DNA of 24,364 nt from Parachlamydiaceae bacterium (GTDB taxonomy: Bacteria; Chlamydiota; Chlamydiia; Chlamydiales; Parachlamydiaceae), in NCBI GenBank assembly GCA_030679615.1, contig JAUXSJ010000304.1, forward strand, positions 1-24,364, read 5' to 3'. Positions within the stretch are counted from its first letter, which is position 1. The number at the start of each line of letters is the position of its first letter. A program made the position numbers and the translations under genes. Positions 8,106-16,052 of the stretch are shown piece by piece. Below the pieces are notes generated by a model that saw only the letters and a program-made list of their open reading frames with translations, was not told where the DNA came from and made no database searches.

Positions 8106-8967
8106 TTGGTCATTTGCAAAATATGTAGGATGCGGTAACGATTTTATTTTATTCGATAATCGCCAAAATAATTTCCCGGTCGACTCAAAGTTAATTGTTT
8201 CTCTTTGTGATCGACAATATGGAATAGGGGCAGATGGGGTTCTTTTATTAGAACTTTCGAAACTTGCTGATTGTAAGATGCGCATTTTTAATTCTGATGG
8301 TCATGAAGCCGAAATGTGTGGAAATGGCTTACGTTGTTTTATCAAATGGATTCATGCTCTTGGTATTCGTCGTGAAGTTTATACCATTGAAGTCATGAAT
8401 CATTTTTTACAAGGAAGAATGATTAACGAACAAGATGTCTGCATTGAAATGAAAAATCCATCAGAAATTGTATGGGAAACATCTTTAAGCTATAAGGACC
8501 AACTATTCAAGGTTCATACTTTGAATACCGGGGTTCCACATGCAATCATATTTGTAGACAATCTTGATGAAATTCCTGTCAATGAAGTTGGAAGCTATAT
8601 TAGAAACCATCCTCTATGGCAACCAAAAGGAACTAATGTCAATTTTGTAAAAATTGAAAAAGACCAAAGTTTATCAGTACGAACTTTCGAAAGAGGAGTT
8701 GAGGGTGAAACCCTTGCTTGTGGAACGGGTGTGACAGCAGCAGCATTAGCTGCAGCTTATTTATTTGATGTAAAGTCACCTGTAAAATCAAAAACAAGAT
8801 CAGGTGAAAACCTAATTGTTCACTTTGATTATCAACACGGTCATTTTTCAAAAATTTCATTAACTGGAGCGGCACAACACAAATTTTCAGGAGAAGTTAA
8901 TTTAAAAGAAATTCTCCAATCATCTCGATTTTCCATTGCCAGTAACTCCAAACATTCACTAACATAG
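8098..8967 (+). CDS. dapF: Diaminopimelate epimerase
   Basis: A 289-aa cytosolic epimerase converting LL- to meso-diaminopimelate for peptidoglycan and lysine synthesis. The two catalytic cysteines are present: C74 in EMCGNGLRC and C208 in LACGTGVTAAALA. The N-terminal FAKYVGCGNDFILFD motif and GIGADG are typical. The reading frame is open back to 8053, but the ATG at 8098 is chosen because the family starts a few residues before FxKYxGxGND and because it overlaps the clpP stop by 8 nt. Chlamydial DapF has been reported to racemise glutamate too, replacing a missing MurI; that is known for Chlamydia and only inferred here. Confidence 0.95.
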   Translation: MHNWSFAKYVGCGNDFILFDNRQNNFPVDSKLIVSLCDRQYGIGADGVLLLELSKLADCKMRIFNSDGHEAEMCGNGLRCFIKWIHALGIRREVYTIEVMNHFLQGRMINEQDVCIEMKNPSEIVWETSLSYKDQLFKVHTLNTGVPHAIIFVDNLDEIPVNEVGSYIRNHPLWQPKGTNVNFVKIEKDQSLSVRTFERGVEGETLACGTGVTAAALAAAYLFDVKSPVKSKTRSGENLIVHFDYQHGHFSKISLTGAAQHKFSGEVNLKEILQSSRFSIASNSKHSLT

Positions 8968-8991
8968 CATTTTAGAAAGGAATTAAAACGC

Positions 8992-10212
8992 ATGTGTGCA
9001 AAAATAAAACAAGAAGCTCAAAATCCCTTAATTTTACGTTGTCATCGATTAATGGAAGCCTTTGCTAAATCTGATGATGAGAGAGATTTTTATATTGATA
9101 GACAAGAGGGATTTCTTGTTTATGTTGATTTAGATAAACCTCAGGAAGAATTAGACACATTATATCTGGAACTTGAACAAAATGCCGACCGCTATTGTGG
9201 AATTCCAAAACTGTCTTTTTATGAAACAAAAAAAATCATGGAAGGATTTGTTAATGAGAAAGTTTATGACATTGATACAAAAGAAAAATTACTCGATATC
9301 ATTCAGTCTAAAGAAGCGAGAGAAAATTTTTTAGAATTTATCTATGATCATCATTCCGAACAGGAAAAATGGCAACAGTTTTATCAAGAGCGTTCAAGAA
9401 TTCGCATTATTGAATGGCTTAGACAAAACCATTTTCATTTTGTTTTTGAAGAAGATCTAGATCTTCCAAAACAACTGATTGAGAAATTAAAACAATCCCT
9501 TTTTCAGCCCAAAGTGGGAAAAGACATTCAAAATGCTCGTAAGTCACTTGCAATGAAAGCAAAAACTTATTACTCAAACGAAGCTTTAAATCCTCGTCCA
9601 AAACGTGGACGACCACCTAAACAAGCTGTAAAACAGGAATTTGAACCACAAGTAACAGTTGATATTTACACGACTGTCACTCCATCTGTTCGACCATTTC
9701 TCTTTTCTCCAGATCTCAATGTTTCATCTCCATTTTCTATCTTCTCTTCAAAATTTGATTCTGAAGAAGAAGTTGTATCTAATCGCCGTCAACTTGATCC
9801 CGAAGGAGATGGTCCCTTACAACAAAAATTAGCTGCAATCCGCTCTTTCTCTTCAAAATGGACAGAAAGTACATCGAAAGTTGAAAATAATCCTTATGCA
9901 ATCGATACGAATTTTGATGATGATGACGATGATGACGATGATGATGATGATGCCTTTTCTGGATCAAAAAAATCTCAAAAGAAAAGCGCTCCTTCTAAAT
10001 CGAAACCAGCGCCTACCAGCGCTAAAGCTAAAGTCACTGCAACCAAAGTTAAGAAACCATCTTCTGCAACAACAAAAAGTGCATTAAAAAAGCCAGCTCC
10101 AGCCGCAAAGAAGAGTGCAAAGGTTGAAAAACCAAAAGTGAAAAGAATTATGCCTAAGGTTCCTCCAGTTAAAGGAACAGATGTTAAGCCAAAAAAATTG
10201 ATAAAAAAATAG
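8992..10212 (+). CDS. UPF0158 protein with AT-hook and histone-like tail
   Basis: Residues 1-165 match the UPF0158 family named from C. trachomatis CT429 (RHRLMEAF, DRQEGFLVYVDL, WLRQNHF); its function is not established to my knowledge. The position after dapF also matches CT429. The protein then extends to 406 aa: an AT-hook-like PKRGRPPK at about 203-210, a low-complexity linker, 12 consecutive Asp residues (309-320), and a Lys/Ala/Pro/Ser-rich tail (321-406) resembling histone H1 or chlamydial Hc-type tails. DNA binding is inferred from the AT-hook and tail. AAAGGA precedes the ATG. Family membership is solid; the tail function is open. Confidence 0.88.
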   Translation: MCAKIKQEAQNPLILRCHRLMEAFAKSDDERDFYIDRQEGFLVYVDLDKPQEELDTLYLELEQNADRYCGIPKLSFYETKKIMEGFVNEKVYDIDTKEKLLDIIQSKEARENFLEFIYDHHSEQEKWQQFYQERSRIRIIEWLRQNHFHFVFEEDLDLPKQLIEKLKQSLFQPKVGKDIQNARKSLAMKAKTYYSNEALNPRPKRGRPPKQAVKQEFEPQVTVDIYTTVTPSVRPFLFSPDLNVSSPFSIFSSKFDSEEEVVSNRRQLDPEGDGPLQQKLAAIRSFSSKWTESTSKVENNPYAIDTNFDDDDDDDDDDDDAFSGSKKSQKKSAPSKSKPAPTSAKAKVTATKVKKPSSATTKSALKKPAPAAKKSAKVEKPKVKRIMPKVPPVKGTDVKPKKLIKK

Positions 10213-10232
10213 ACGAAAACGGAGGTGTTAAA

Positions 10233-10880
10233 ATGAATCAATCTTCTTTCACCTCTTCCTTCATGATTTATATTCTTTTTTTGTGTTTAAATTTTCAGCT
10301 GAACATTGTTTGCGCTGAGAAAATTGATAATAAAGTTTATGATATCGCTGTCTTTGGGAGCCCAACAAGTGGTCCATTAATTGAAGGTGCCATAGGTGCA
10401 ATTCAAAAAGGATATCGACATCGTTTCTATTGTCATTCATCTGGACCGAATCCAGGCTTTATTGGAGCTCAAACTAGTACCAAACTTTCTTCAATTAAAG
10501 AGCAACCTGGGGTCTTCCCAGCACCTCTAATGGGTTCTGATTCATTACAATTTACTTTTGCATTAACAGCGTCACACGATCCTGTTATTCCAGTGATTGT
10601 AAAACCGGACGGAACCATCCTAAAAGGTTATCCGATGACTTATGAACATGCTCCTCAAGTTCTGTCTATTCCCTATCCAGCCCAAACTGGTATTTACAAT
10701 TTTTTCGTTCTTAATCAAAATATCAACTTCGAAAAAAATTCTTCTCCTTCAGAAAATCCTTGGATCAATGTCAACGTGATTACAAATCATCAATCAAGAA
10801 AAAGTCAAAATTTTTCCATTAAAACCTTTAATGCACAGGTCGAATCTCCAGAATTTATTTGTGCCGAATATATTTATTAA
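10233..10880 (+). CDS. Secreted hypothetical protein
   Basis: A 215-aa protein with a signal peptide: a hydrophobic stretch at about residues 10-27 followed by a likely cleavage after VCA (near residue 28). The mature part contains VYDIAVFGSPTSGPLIEGAIGAIQKG and a Gly/Pro-rich, probably beta-rich body with few charged clusters. I do not recognise the family. GGAGGT ending 6 nt before the ATG is a near-perfect ribosome binding site, and the gene starts only 20 bp after the UPF0158 gene, so the two are probably cotranscribed. Likely export is to the periplasm or outer membrane; function unknown. Confidence 0.7.
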   Translation: MNQSSFTSSFMIYILFLCLNFQLNIVCAEKIDNKVYDIAVFGSPTSGPLIEGAIGAIQKGYRHRFYCHSSGPNPGFIGAQTSTKLSSIKEQPGVFPAPLMGSDSLQFTFALTASHDPVIPVIVKPDGTILKGYPMTYEHAPQVLSIPYPAQTGIYNFFVLNQNINFEKNSSPSENPWINVNVITNHQSRKSQNFSIKTFNAQVESPEFICAEYIY

Positions 10881-10925
10881 AAGACTAAAGAGACATTAGG
10901 GACTATAGGGACTTAAGGGACATCA
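10881..10925. repeat. Five tandem 9-nt GGGAC units
   Basis: Units in steps of nine: AAGACTAAA, GAGACATTA, GGGACTATA, GGGACTTAA, GGGACATCA. The tract starts at the stop codon of the secreted protein gene. The same kind of unit (GGGACGTCA, GAGACAGCA, GAGACAATA) builds the outer arm of the nested palindrome near 21088. Confidence 0.8.
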
Positions 10926-10940
10926 GAAGCAACATCTCTA

Positions 10941-11268
10941 CTTAAGCAACAATGGAGTAAAAATCAACCACAGGGATCAAAAAATCGACTTTAGGTTTTT
11001 TACTCAATCGCCATGTCTTCATGATACCTTTTGGAGTGCGAAGGCCCTGCCTTCGCTTTTTTCAAGAGAGAATAATTATGATGCAATGTCATTATCCGGC
11101 TTAATCAATTCAATTTATAAAAGTGCATATGTGGATATCCGAATCATAAAAAAGCGAAGGCAGGGCCTTCGCACTCCAAAAGGTATCATGAAGTCATGGC
11201 GATTGAATAAAAAAGCCTAAAGTCGACTCTGATCTTAGTAGTTAATTTTTACGCCATTGTTACTTAAG
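10941..11268. repeat. Palindrome with about 120-bp arms between convergent genes
   Basis: 10941-11062 and 11148-11268 are reverse complements over about 120 nt. They are nearly perfect in the inner 75 nt (GCGAAGGCCCTGCCTTCGC and flanks) and diverged in the outer part; the spacer is 85 nt. Within each arm the GCGAAGGC/GCCTTCGC pair is itself an 8-bp hairpin, so small local hairpins compete with the full cruciform. The element fills the gap between the secreted-protein gene and the CPBP protease gene, whose stop codons face each other. Apart from this and the 9-mer tract I see nothing else in 10881-11282. Confidence 0.88.
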
Positions 11269-11282
11269 TTGATGATGTTGCA

Positions 11283-11915
11283 TTAATACATCATTTCCCT
11301 AAAATCATTGCAAATTTCTTTACCAAACAAGAAAAGCAACCCTAAATAAGATAAATAAATTGCATTCTTTAGCATTGCTTCCTTTTGTGGATGCAAAATT
11401 TTTGCACAGCATAGAGCGTTATTAATGCCGTGAATTAAATAACTTTCAGACATACTTCGACGATTTTCGCTTACATATCCATACACAACACCGGTTAGGC
11501 AAATCCATGCAACATTTTTCATTTGATGAAATGTCAATGGCTGATAAATAAAATGAGAAAGCCCAAATAAAAGTGCAGATACAATAATTCGAAATATTTT
11601 TTGTATTCTTAAATTAATTACATTAGTTTTCTTATTTCGATTTCTTCTTCTTTGAATTAAAAAAATTCCCCCTTGAACACAAATTCTAAAAAAAAATTCT
11701 TCATAAAGAGGCTTTCTAACAACATGTTTTATAATCTGATTTTTTGATAATGGCACTTGATTTAAAATTTGCTGAAATCTCGTAAATATGGAATTAGAAC
11801 CTAGTTGCTTTCTTTTTTCTACAATCAAATAATTGTTTTGCAAGAAATTCAAACACTGGTAAACCATTCCGATTTTTGAAATTTCGAACACAACTGAAAA
11901 AAAAGATACATGCAT
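11283..11915 (-). CDS. CPBP-family intramembrane metalloprotease
   Basis: A 210-aa protein with the three CPBP (CAAX protease/bacteriocin-processing, Abi) motifs: EExxxR as E72-E73-F-F-F-R77, an F-x-x-S-H motif with H121, and HxxxN as H162-to-N166. Membrane segments surround these at about residues 66-88, 106-124, 134-150 and 158-172. Members cut prenylated proteins or small peptides within the membrane; many bacterial ones have immunity or stress roles, and none can be assigned here. At 210 aa it is near the short end for the family, and the first 60 residues are unusually polar. GGAAG sits 6 nt before the ATG. It stands alone, converging on a long palindrome. Confidence 0.8.
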   Translation of the reverse strand: MHVSFFSVVFEISKIGMVYQCLNFLQNNYLIVEKRKQLGSNSIFTRFQQILNQVPLSKNQIIKHVVRKPLYEEFFFRICVQGGIFLIQRRRNRNKKTNVINLRIQKIFRIIVSALLFGLSHFIYQPLTFHQMKNVAWICLTGVVYGYVSENRRSMSESYLIHGINNALCCAKILHPQKEAMLKNAIYLSYLGLLFLFGKEICNDFREMMY

Positions 11916-12041
11916 AATACACTTCCAAAAAAATTAAAATGGAGTCTATCAATAAATCCATTTTAAATAAGAAAATTATTTCAATAAAAAACAGTTTAAA
12001 ACAAAAATATAAAGATTAAAAAAATTATATGAAATTATTAA

Positions 12042-12057
12042 TTGGCACAATAATTGC
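12042..12057 (+). promoter_or_regulatory. Sigma-54 (-24/-12) promoter
   Basis: TTGGCAC at 12042-12048 and TTGC at 12054-12057 match the RpoN consensus TTGGCAC-N5-TTGC exactly, with 10 nt between the invariant GG and GC. Transcription would start near 12069, about 30 nt before the ATG at 12100. It is the only site of this quality I found upstream of a gene in the window. Confidence 0.75.
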
Positions 12058-12099
12058 ATTACTACTGTAAACTTAAGAATCAAAAAAAATAAGGTGGTT

Positions 12100-13521
12100 A
12101 TGAGTAATGTAGAAAAAATCTTTTTAAATTTTAATGATTATCCCGAATATAGTTCAAATATTGATAGAATAAAAAATGAAAATAAAATTGATTCATTAAT
12201 TAAAAATATTCAATTTGAATTAAATAAATGTAAAATCAATAAATCTTATACAAAAGTCAGAAATACAATAGAGGGAAAAAACTTTGAAATTATCGCTAAA
12301 ATTGGTGATCAAGAGCAATTGATCTTAGCTGGCAATTGGAAAAATTTTCATCATAGTCTAATCGATGAAGTGGCTTTAAAATTTTTTTATAACATAAGTC
12401 TTGACATATCCATTACACCAGAAGCTTTTGATTTTATTCGTCGAATTCCAATCCATGAATGGAAAGAAATTGCTCAACTTATTAAAAAAAGCCCTCCCTT
12501 ACTGGAAGAGCAAATTCAAGCATTTAAAATAGGGCAATATGATCATCCAGTTTTTCAAGAAAAAGAATGGCCAGCTCTTGCCTTAAAAGCTTATTTCGAA
12601 CAAAAAATTGATCGCAATCAAATCACTACACTTCTTCTTTATGATGGAATAAAACAACTTGAGCCTGCTAAATTAAAGAATAATAGAGAAATCCCTGTAA
12701 AACTTGAAGTTTGTTACTTATTCGATAAAAACAATATAATTGACTCAAAAGTATTTATTAATTTATTAAACAATTTAGATTTTTATATTGTTAATTTAGA
12801 GTTTTCAGCACAAGAACAGAAAGAATTAATAACAGCTCTTTCATCTAAAAATCAATTTGAAAATCCACATTTCTTTATATATAGTAAATTTCCTGCGAGT
12901 CCTCAAATATTATTACCTCCTAATCTCATTAATATTCTTTTAAAAATAAAATCAAAACACGCAATTAGATTTAATCCTGTCCTTGGACATTCTTTACGTG
13001 ATGATTTTACACATAAAACTTATCGTGATGCACTAGTCTTTTGTCGTTATATAAAAACACCTGATACCCTTCATGGAACTAAAGACGTTAACCCTTTGTT
13101 TTTTTATAGTCATGATCTTATTCATGTTATCTTCGAGTCCTTTAATATTCATAGATCTTTTTGGCTTGAATTAGCTGCTAAACTTGAATTACATCATTTA
13201 ACTGTAGCTTTAAATACGATTTTAGATCGTAATTTTAATCCTGATACCTCTATAAAAGATAATATAAAAAATTTGCTCGTTCAAATAGAAAACGAATTAG
13301 AAACATTAATTAAAGAAGGGCTTCTTAAAAAAGACGCTGAATTATTAGAAACTGAAAAGGATTGGGAAAAATTAGTGGATATTATGACAGATTTTATGAT
13401 CGACTCTGAACATAAAGACGATTTTTTAGAAGCTATTTTTGAATTAAATTCTCTTAGACGGACACAAGATAGGATCTTAGAAAGATTAAAATCAAAAAAA
13501 AATCTACCTTCTAAATTGTAA
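12100..13521 (+). CDS. Hypothetical protein under a sigma-54 promoter
   Basis: A 473-aa soluble protein that I do not recognise. The frame is open from a GTG at 12094, but the ATG at 12100 is preferred because AAGG (12091-12094) is then 5 nt upstream. There is no signal peptide and no clear membrane helix. Residues 338-342 read HDLIH inside a helix-like segment, followed by ELAAKLELHH; the HDxxH plus downstream Glu recalls metal-binding helices such as that of COQ4, but overall similarity is not visible. GC content is low, and Lys, Asn and Ile are abundant. It precedes the dGTPase-like gene by 61 bp. In chlamydiae sigma-54 genes are often developmentally regulated, so a stage-specific or secreted role is possible. 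Confidence 0.65.
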   Translation: MSNVEKIFLNFNDYPEYSSNIDRIKNENKIDSLIKNIQFELNKCKINKSYTKVRNTIEGKNFEIIAKIGDQEQLILAGNWKNFHHSLIDEVALKFFYNISLDISITPEAFDFIRRIPIHEWKEIAQLIKKSPPLLEEQIQAFKIGQYDHPVFQEKEWPALALKAYFEQKIDRNQITTLLLYDGIKQLEPAKLKNNREIPVKLEVCYLFDKNNIIDSKVFINLLNNLDFYIVNLEFSAQEQKELITALSSKNQFENPHFFIYSKFPASPQILLPPNLINILLKIKSKHAIRFNPVLGHSLRDDFTHKTYRDALVFCRYIKTPDTLHGTKDVNPLFFYSHDLIHVIFESFNIHRSFWLELAAKLELHHLTVALNTILDRNFNPDTSIKDNIKNLLVQIENELETLIKEGLLKKDAELLETEKDWEKLVDIMTDFMIDSEHKDDFLEAIFELNSLRRTQDRILERLKSKKNLPSKL

Positions 13522-13582
13522 TCCTTTTTGATCTTCTCATTTGATGACAAATCTGTTAATACTTATAAAAATGGAGTATGAT

Positions 13583-14743
13583 ATGTCATCACCGGCATCT
13601 TCTCAAAAAAATAATGATTTTTTTATCCTCTGCAAAAAAGTTGCTGAAGATAAGGAAAAAAAACTATTATTCTCCAAGGCATCTTTTTCAAAAGATCATT
13701 CTTCCATATTAATAAATCATCAAGATCATCGCTTGCCGTATAAGCGTGATGTGGATAGTATTTTACATTCTAATGCTTACTCCCGCTATGTTGATAAAAC
13801 TCAAGTTGTTTACCTCGTCGATAATGACCATATTTCTCATCGTAGTCTCCATGTACAACTTGTCAGCAGCTTTGCAAGAGGAATAGGCGAAATCCTTGGC
13901 CTAAACCTTGATTTAATCGAAGCCATTGCACTTGGACATGATGTAGGTCATCCTCCATTTGGCCACGAAGGTGAGGGATACTTATCTGCACTATCTCTTG
14001 AATATGGAAATGGTCCTTTCACTCATTCTCATCAATCTTGCCAACTTCTTTCTGAAATAGAACCTCTTAATTTAGGGTTGGCTGTCTACGATGGATTTCT
14101 TTGTCACGATGGAGGAATGTCTGAACATGTGATTTATCCAAAATTTGATAAATCGTGGGATGATCATTTAAAAGATAAAGTGATAAAAAAAAATAACCCT
14201 GAAACTTCGTTAATGCCTTGCACTCTTGAGGGATCATTAGTTAAACTTTGTGATACCTTAAGTTATATAGGCAGAGATATCGAAGATGCAATCCATTTAA
14301 AAATCATTAGTCGAGATGAAATTCCTATAACATGCTTAGGCACAAATAATCATGAGATGCTCAGTCAATTGGCAAGTGATATCATTAAGAATAGTTTGCA
14401 AAAAGAGTATATCGCTCTTTCCAAAGAAAGTTTTGAGGCATTAAAAATTTTACGGGCATTTAATTTTCAACACATTTATTCTCATCCTAAATTAAAAGTA
14501 GAATCCACTAAAATTAAAGAAAGCTATCGTATTCTTTTTGAATGGTTGCTGGAAAATTTCAAAAAAGAGCAACAAGAAAGCTATTTATGGAACCATTTTA
14601 TCAAAAAAAGAGACGAGAATTACATTCAACAGACACCTCCGGTTCAAATGGTCATTGACTATATTGCTGGAATGACAGACCATTTTTTTGTGAGAACTGT
14701 CGAAAAAATCTTTATTCCTTCTAAAATTAAATTATTTGAATAA
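13583..14743 (+). CDS. dgt: dGTPase-like HD-domain triphosphohydrolase
   Basis: A 386-aa cytosolic HD-superfamily enzyme of the deoxyguanosinetriphosphate triphosphohydrolase type, which would cleave dNTPs to deoxynucleoside and triphosphate. Visible: RDVDSILHSNAYSRYVDKTQVV (family R-R-L-x-x-K-T-Q-V segment), metal ligand H90, H119-D120 in ALGHDVGHPPFGHEGEGYL, and a later SYIGRDIEDA. The frame is open from 13541, but the ATG at 13583 has GGAG 6 nt upstream and is chosen; 13571 is an alternative. Substrate is inferred from the family; some members prefer other dNTPs. It ends 4 nt before tsaB, so the two are probably cotranscribed. Confidence 0.85.
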   Translation: MSSPASSQKNNDFFILCKKVAEDKEKKLLFSKASFSKDHSSILINHQDHRLPYKRDVDSILHSNAYSRYVDKTQVVYLVDNDHISHRSLHVQLVSSFARGIGEILGLNLDLIEAIALGHDVGHPPFGHEGEGYLSALSLEYGNGPFTHSHQSCQLLSEIEPLNLGLAVYDGFLCHDGGMSEHVIYPKFDKSWDDHLKDKVIKKNNPETSLMPCTLEGSLVKLCDTLSYIGRDIEDAIHLKIISRDEIPITCLGTNNHEMLSQLASDIIKNSLQKEYIALSKESFEALKILRAFNFQHIYSHPKLKVESTKIKESYRILFEWLLENFKKEQQESYLWNHFIKKRDENYIQQTPPVQMVIDYIAGMTDHFFVRTVEKIFIPSKIKLFE

Positions 14744-14747
14744 TCTT

Positions 14748-15434
14748 ATGCGATGCATTTTCATTGAAACCTCTACTGAGCGCGGAGTCGTTGGTTTAAT
14801 TCAAGATCAAACGATTGTCTATTCAAAATACCTCCCCTTTGGAATGACTCAATCTCAACAATTGATACCTTTTCTTCATGAACTCATTCAATCACTTGAC
14901 TTATCAAACCAACCCATCGATGTCATTGGACTTGGAATTGGACCAGGATCTTATACAGGTATTAGAGTTGGAGTTGCTGCTGGTCAATCATTAGCTTATG
15001 CATGGAACCTTCCCATGATTGGAGTTTCCAGTTTATATGGATTTATACCATCTCAACCAAATGTAAAGTTTGCAGCTTTAATAGATGCGAGGATTGGGGG
15101 AGTATATGTAATAAAAGGAACAAGTCATTCCAATCATCAAATAAGTTACCAATCAACCCCAGAGCTTTTTAGTTTAGAAAAAGTAGGGGAAGTTCTTAAA
15201 GAAACAACCCATTTTGTAACGCCAAATTCCAAATCGTTAAAATCAAAATTTAATCTTCACTATCCTGAGAATAATTGGGTATGGGAAGAACAAAATCCTT
15301 CACTCATTTCCTTGAATTCTGTTTTATCAAATGCATGGAATAATAATGAGCAAATTAGACCTCCTACACATTTAAAACTGCTTTATTTAAGAGAAACAGA
15401 AGCGGAACGTTCATTAAAAAAATTATCTTCCTAA
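14748..15434 (+). CDS. tsaB: tRNA t6A synthesis protein TsaB
   Basis: A 228-aa ASKHA-fold protein that partners with TsaD, TsaC and TsaE to make N6-threonylcarbamoyl-adenosine at position 37 of ANN-decoding tRNAs. The N-terminus IFIETSTERGVVGLI and the GLGIGPGSYTGIRVGVAAGQSLAYAWN segment (about 60-85) are characteristic; the long metal-binding insert of TsaD is absent. A TTG at 14736 lies in frame, but the ATG at 14748 fits the family N-terminus. The tsaB-rpsU-dnaJ order matches C. trachomatis CT343-CT342-CT341, where the first is annotated as a Gcp-like protein. Confident. Confidence 0.9.
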   Translation: MRCIFIETSTERGVVGLIQDQTIVYSKYLPFGMTQSQQLIPFLHELIQSLDLSNQPIDVIGLGIGPGSYTGIRVGVAAGQSLAYAWNLPMIGVSSLYGFIPSQPNVKFAALIDARIGGVYVIKGTSHSNHQISYQSTPELFSLEKVGEVLKETTHFVTPNSKSLKSKFNLHYPENNWVWEEQNPSLISLNSVLSNAWNNNEQIRPPTHLKLLYLRETEAERSLKKLSS

Positions 15435-15595
15435 TTATTTCTATTGAAAAAAATTTATCCTCTTAATTCTTTCTATTGAAAAGAAGTATTCCCTCATGTA
15501 AACTTGATTTATCTGTATTAAAGAAAATGGGTCTAACTCTTTTAATGTAAGAAAAGATCAGATCTTAACATTTAAGAACATCAGGATTAAATGAC

Positions 15596-15775
15596 ATGTC
15601 ACTTGTAAAAGTTCGTATTGGTGATTCAATTGATAAAGCTCTTCGTGCTTTAAAAAAACGTTTGGATAAAGAAGGTGTAATGAAGTCAGTAAAAGCGCAT
15701 CGTTTTTATTGCAAACCCTCTATAAAAAAACGAGCAAAGTCAAAAGCTGCTTTAAAATACAAAAAACAGCGCTAG
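15596..15775 (+). CDS. rpsU: Small ribosomal subunit protein bS21
   Basis: A 59-aa basic protein of the 30S subunit, too short for many gene finders. It reads MSLVKVRIGDSIDKALRALK followed by KRLDKEGVMKSVKAHRFYCK, then a Lys/Arg-rich C-terminus (PSIKKRAKSKAALKYKKQR), the standard bS21 layout and length. It helps in translation initiation near the mRNA Shine-Dalgarno contact. AGGA lies about 9 nt upstream of the ATG. It lies between tsaB and dnaJ, as in Chlamydia. The 161-bp gap before it carries two imperfect copies of a roughly 32-nt sequence containing TTTCTATTGAAAA (15435-15490), whose role is unclear. Confidence 0.95.
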   Translation: MSLVKVRIGDSIDKALRALKKRLDKEGVMKSVKAHRFYCKPSIKKRAKSKAALKYKKQR

Positions 15776-16052
15776 AATATTGTTGTTCATCTGACTACAC
15801 ATCCATATTTTGGATAACGCAAAAAGAAATGATTTAAGTTACTGATTGTTAATCCAATTATCTATTTTTTCTTCAGCTTGTTTTCTTTTTTTTGGCTTCT
15901 GGATGATGAAAAAATTCATCTGAGAACAAAAAATAAAAGAAACCAAGCTTTAGAAAAATTGGATTTTTTAGTTAATTATCAAAATTAAATTAGCTTTTAG
16001 ATCAAATTTTTTTTGAAATCATTTAAATCTTTAATAAAAAATGTAAGTTTCT

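Noticed and set aside
9881..10087. Met-rich frame over the poly-Asp tract (and a His-rich frame on the other strand)
   Set aside because: These are shifted readings of the GAT/GAC repeat in the UPF0158 gene, with no ribosome binding site or recognisable protein.
10881..10925. CRISPR array
   Set aside because: Units are only 9 nt with no spacers and no cas genes nearby; it is a simple tandem repeat.
15776..16052. CIRCE/HrcA operator in front of dnaJ
   Set aside because: No TTAGCACTC-N9-GAGTGCTAA-like inverted repeat is visible in the gap.
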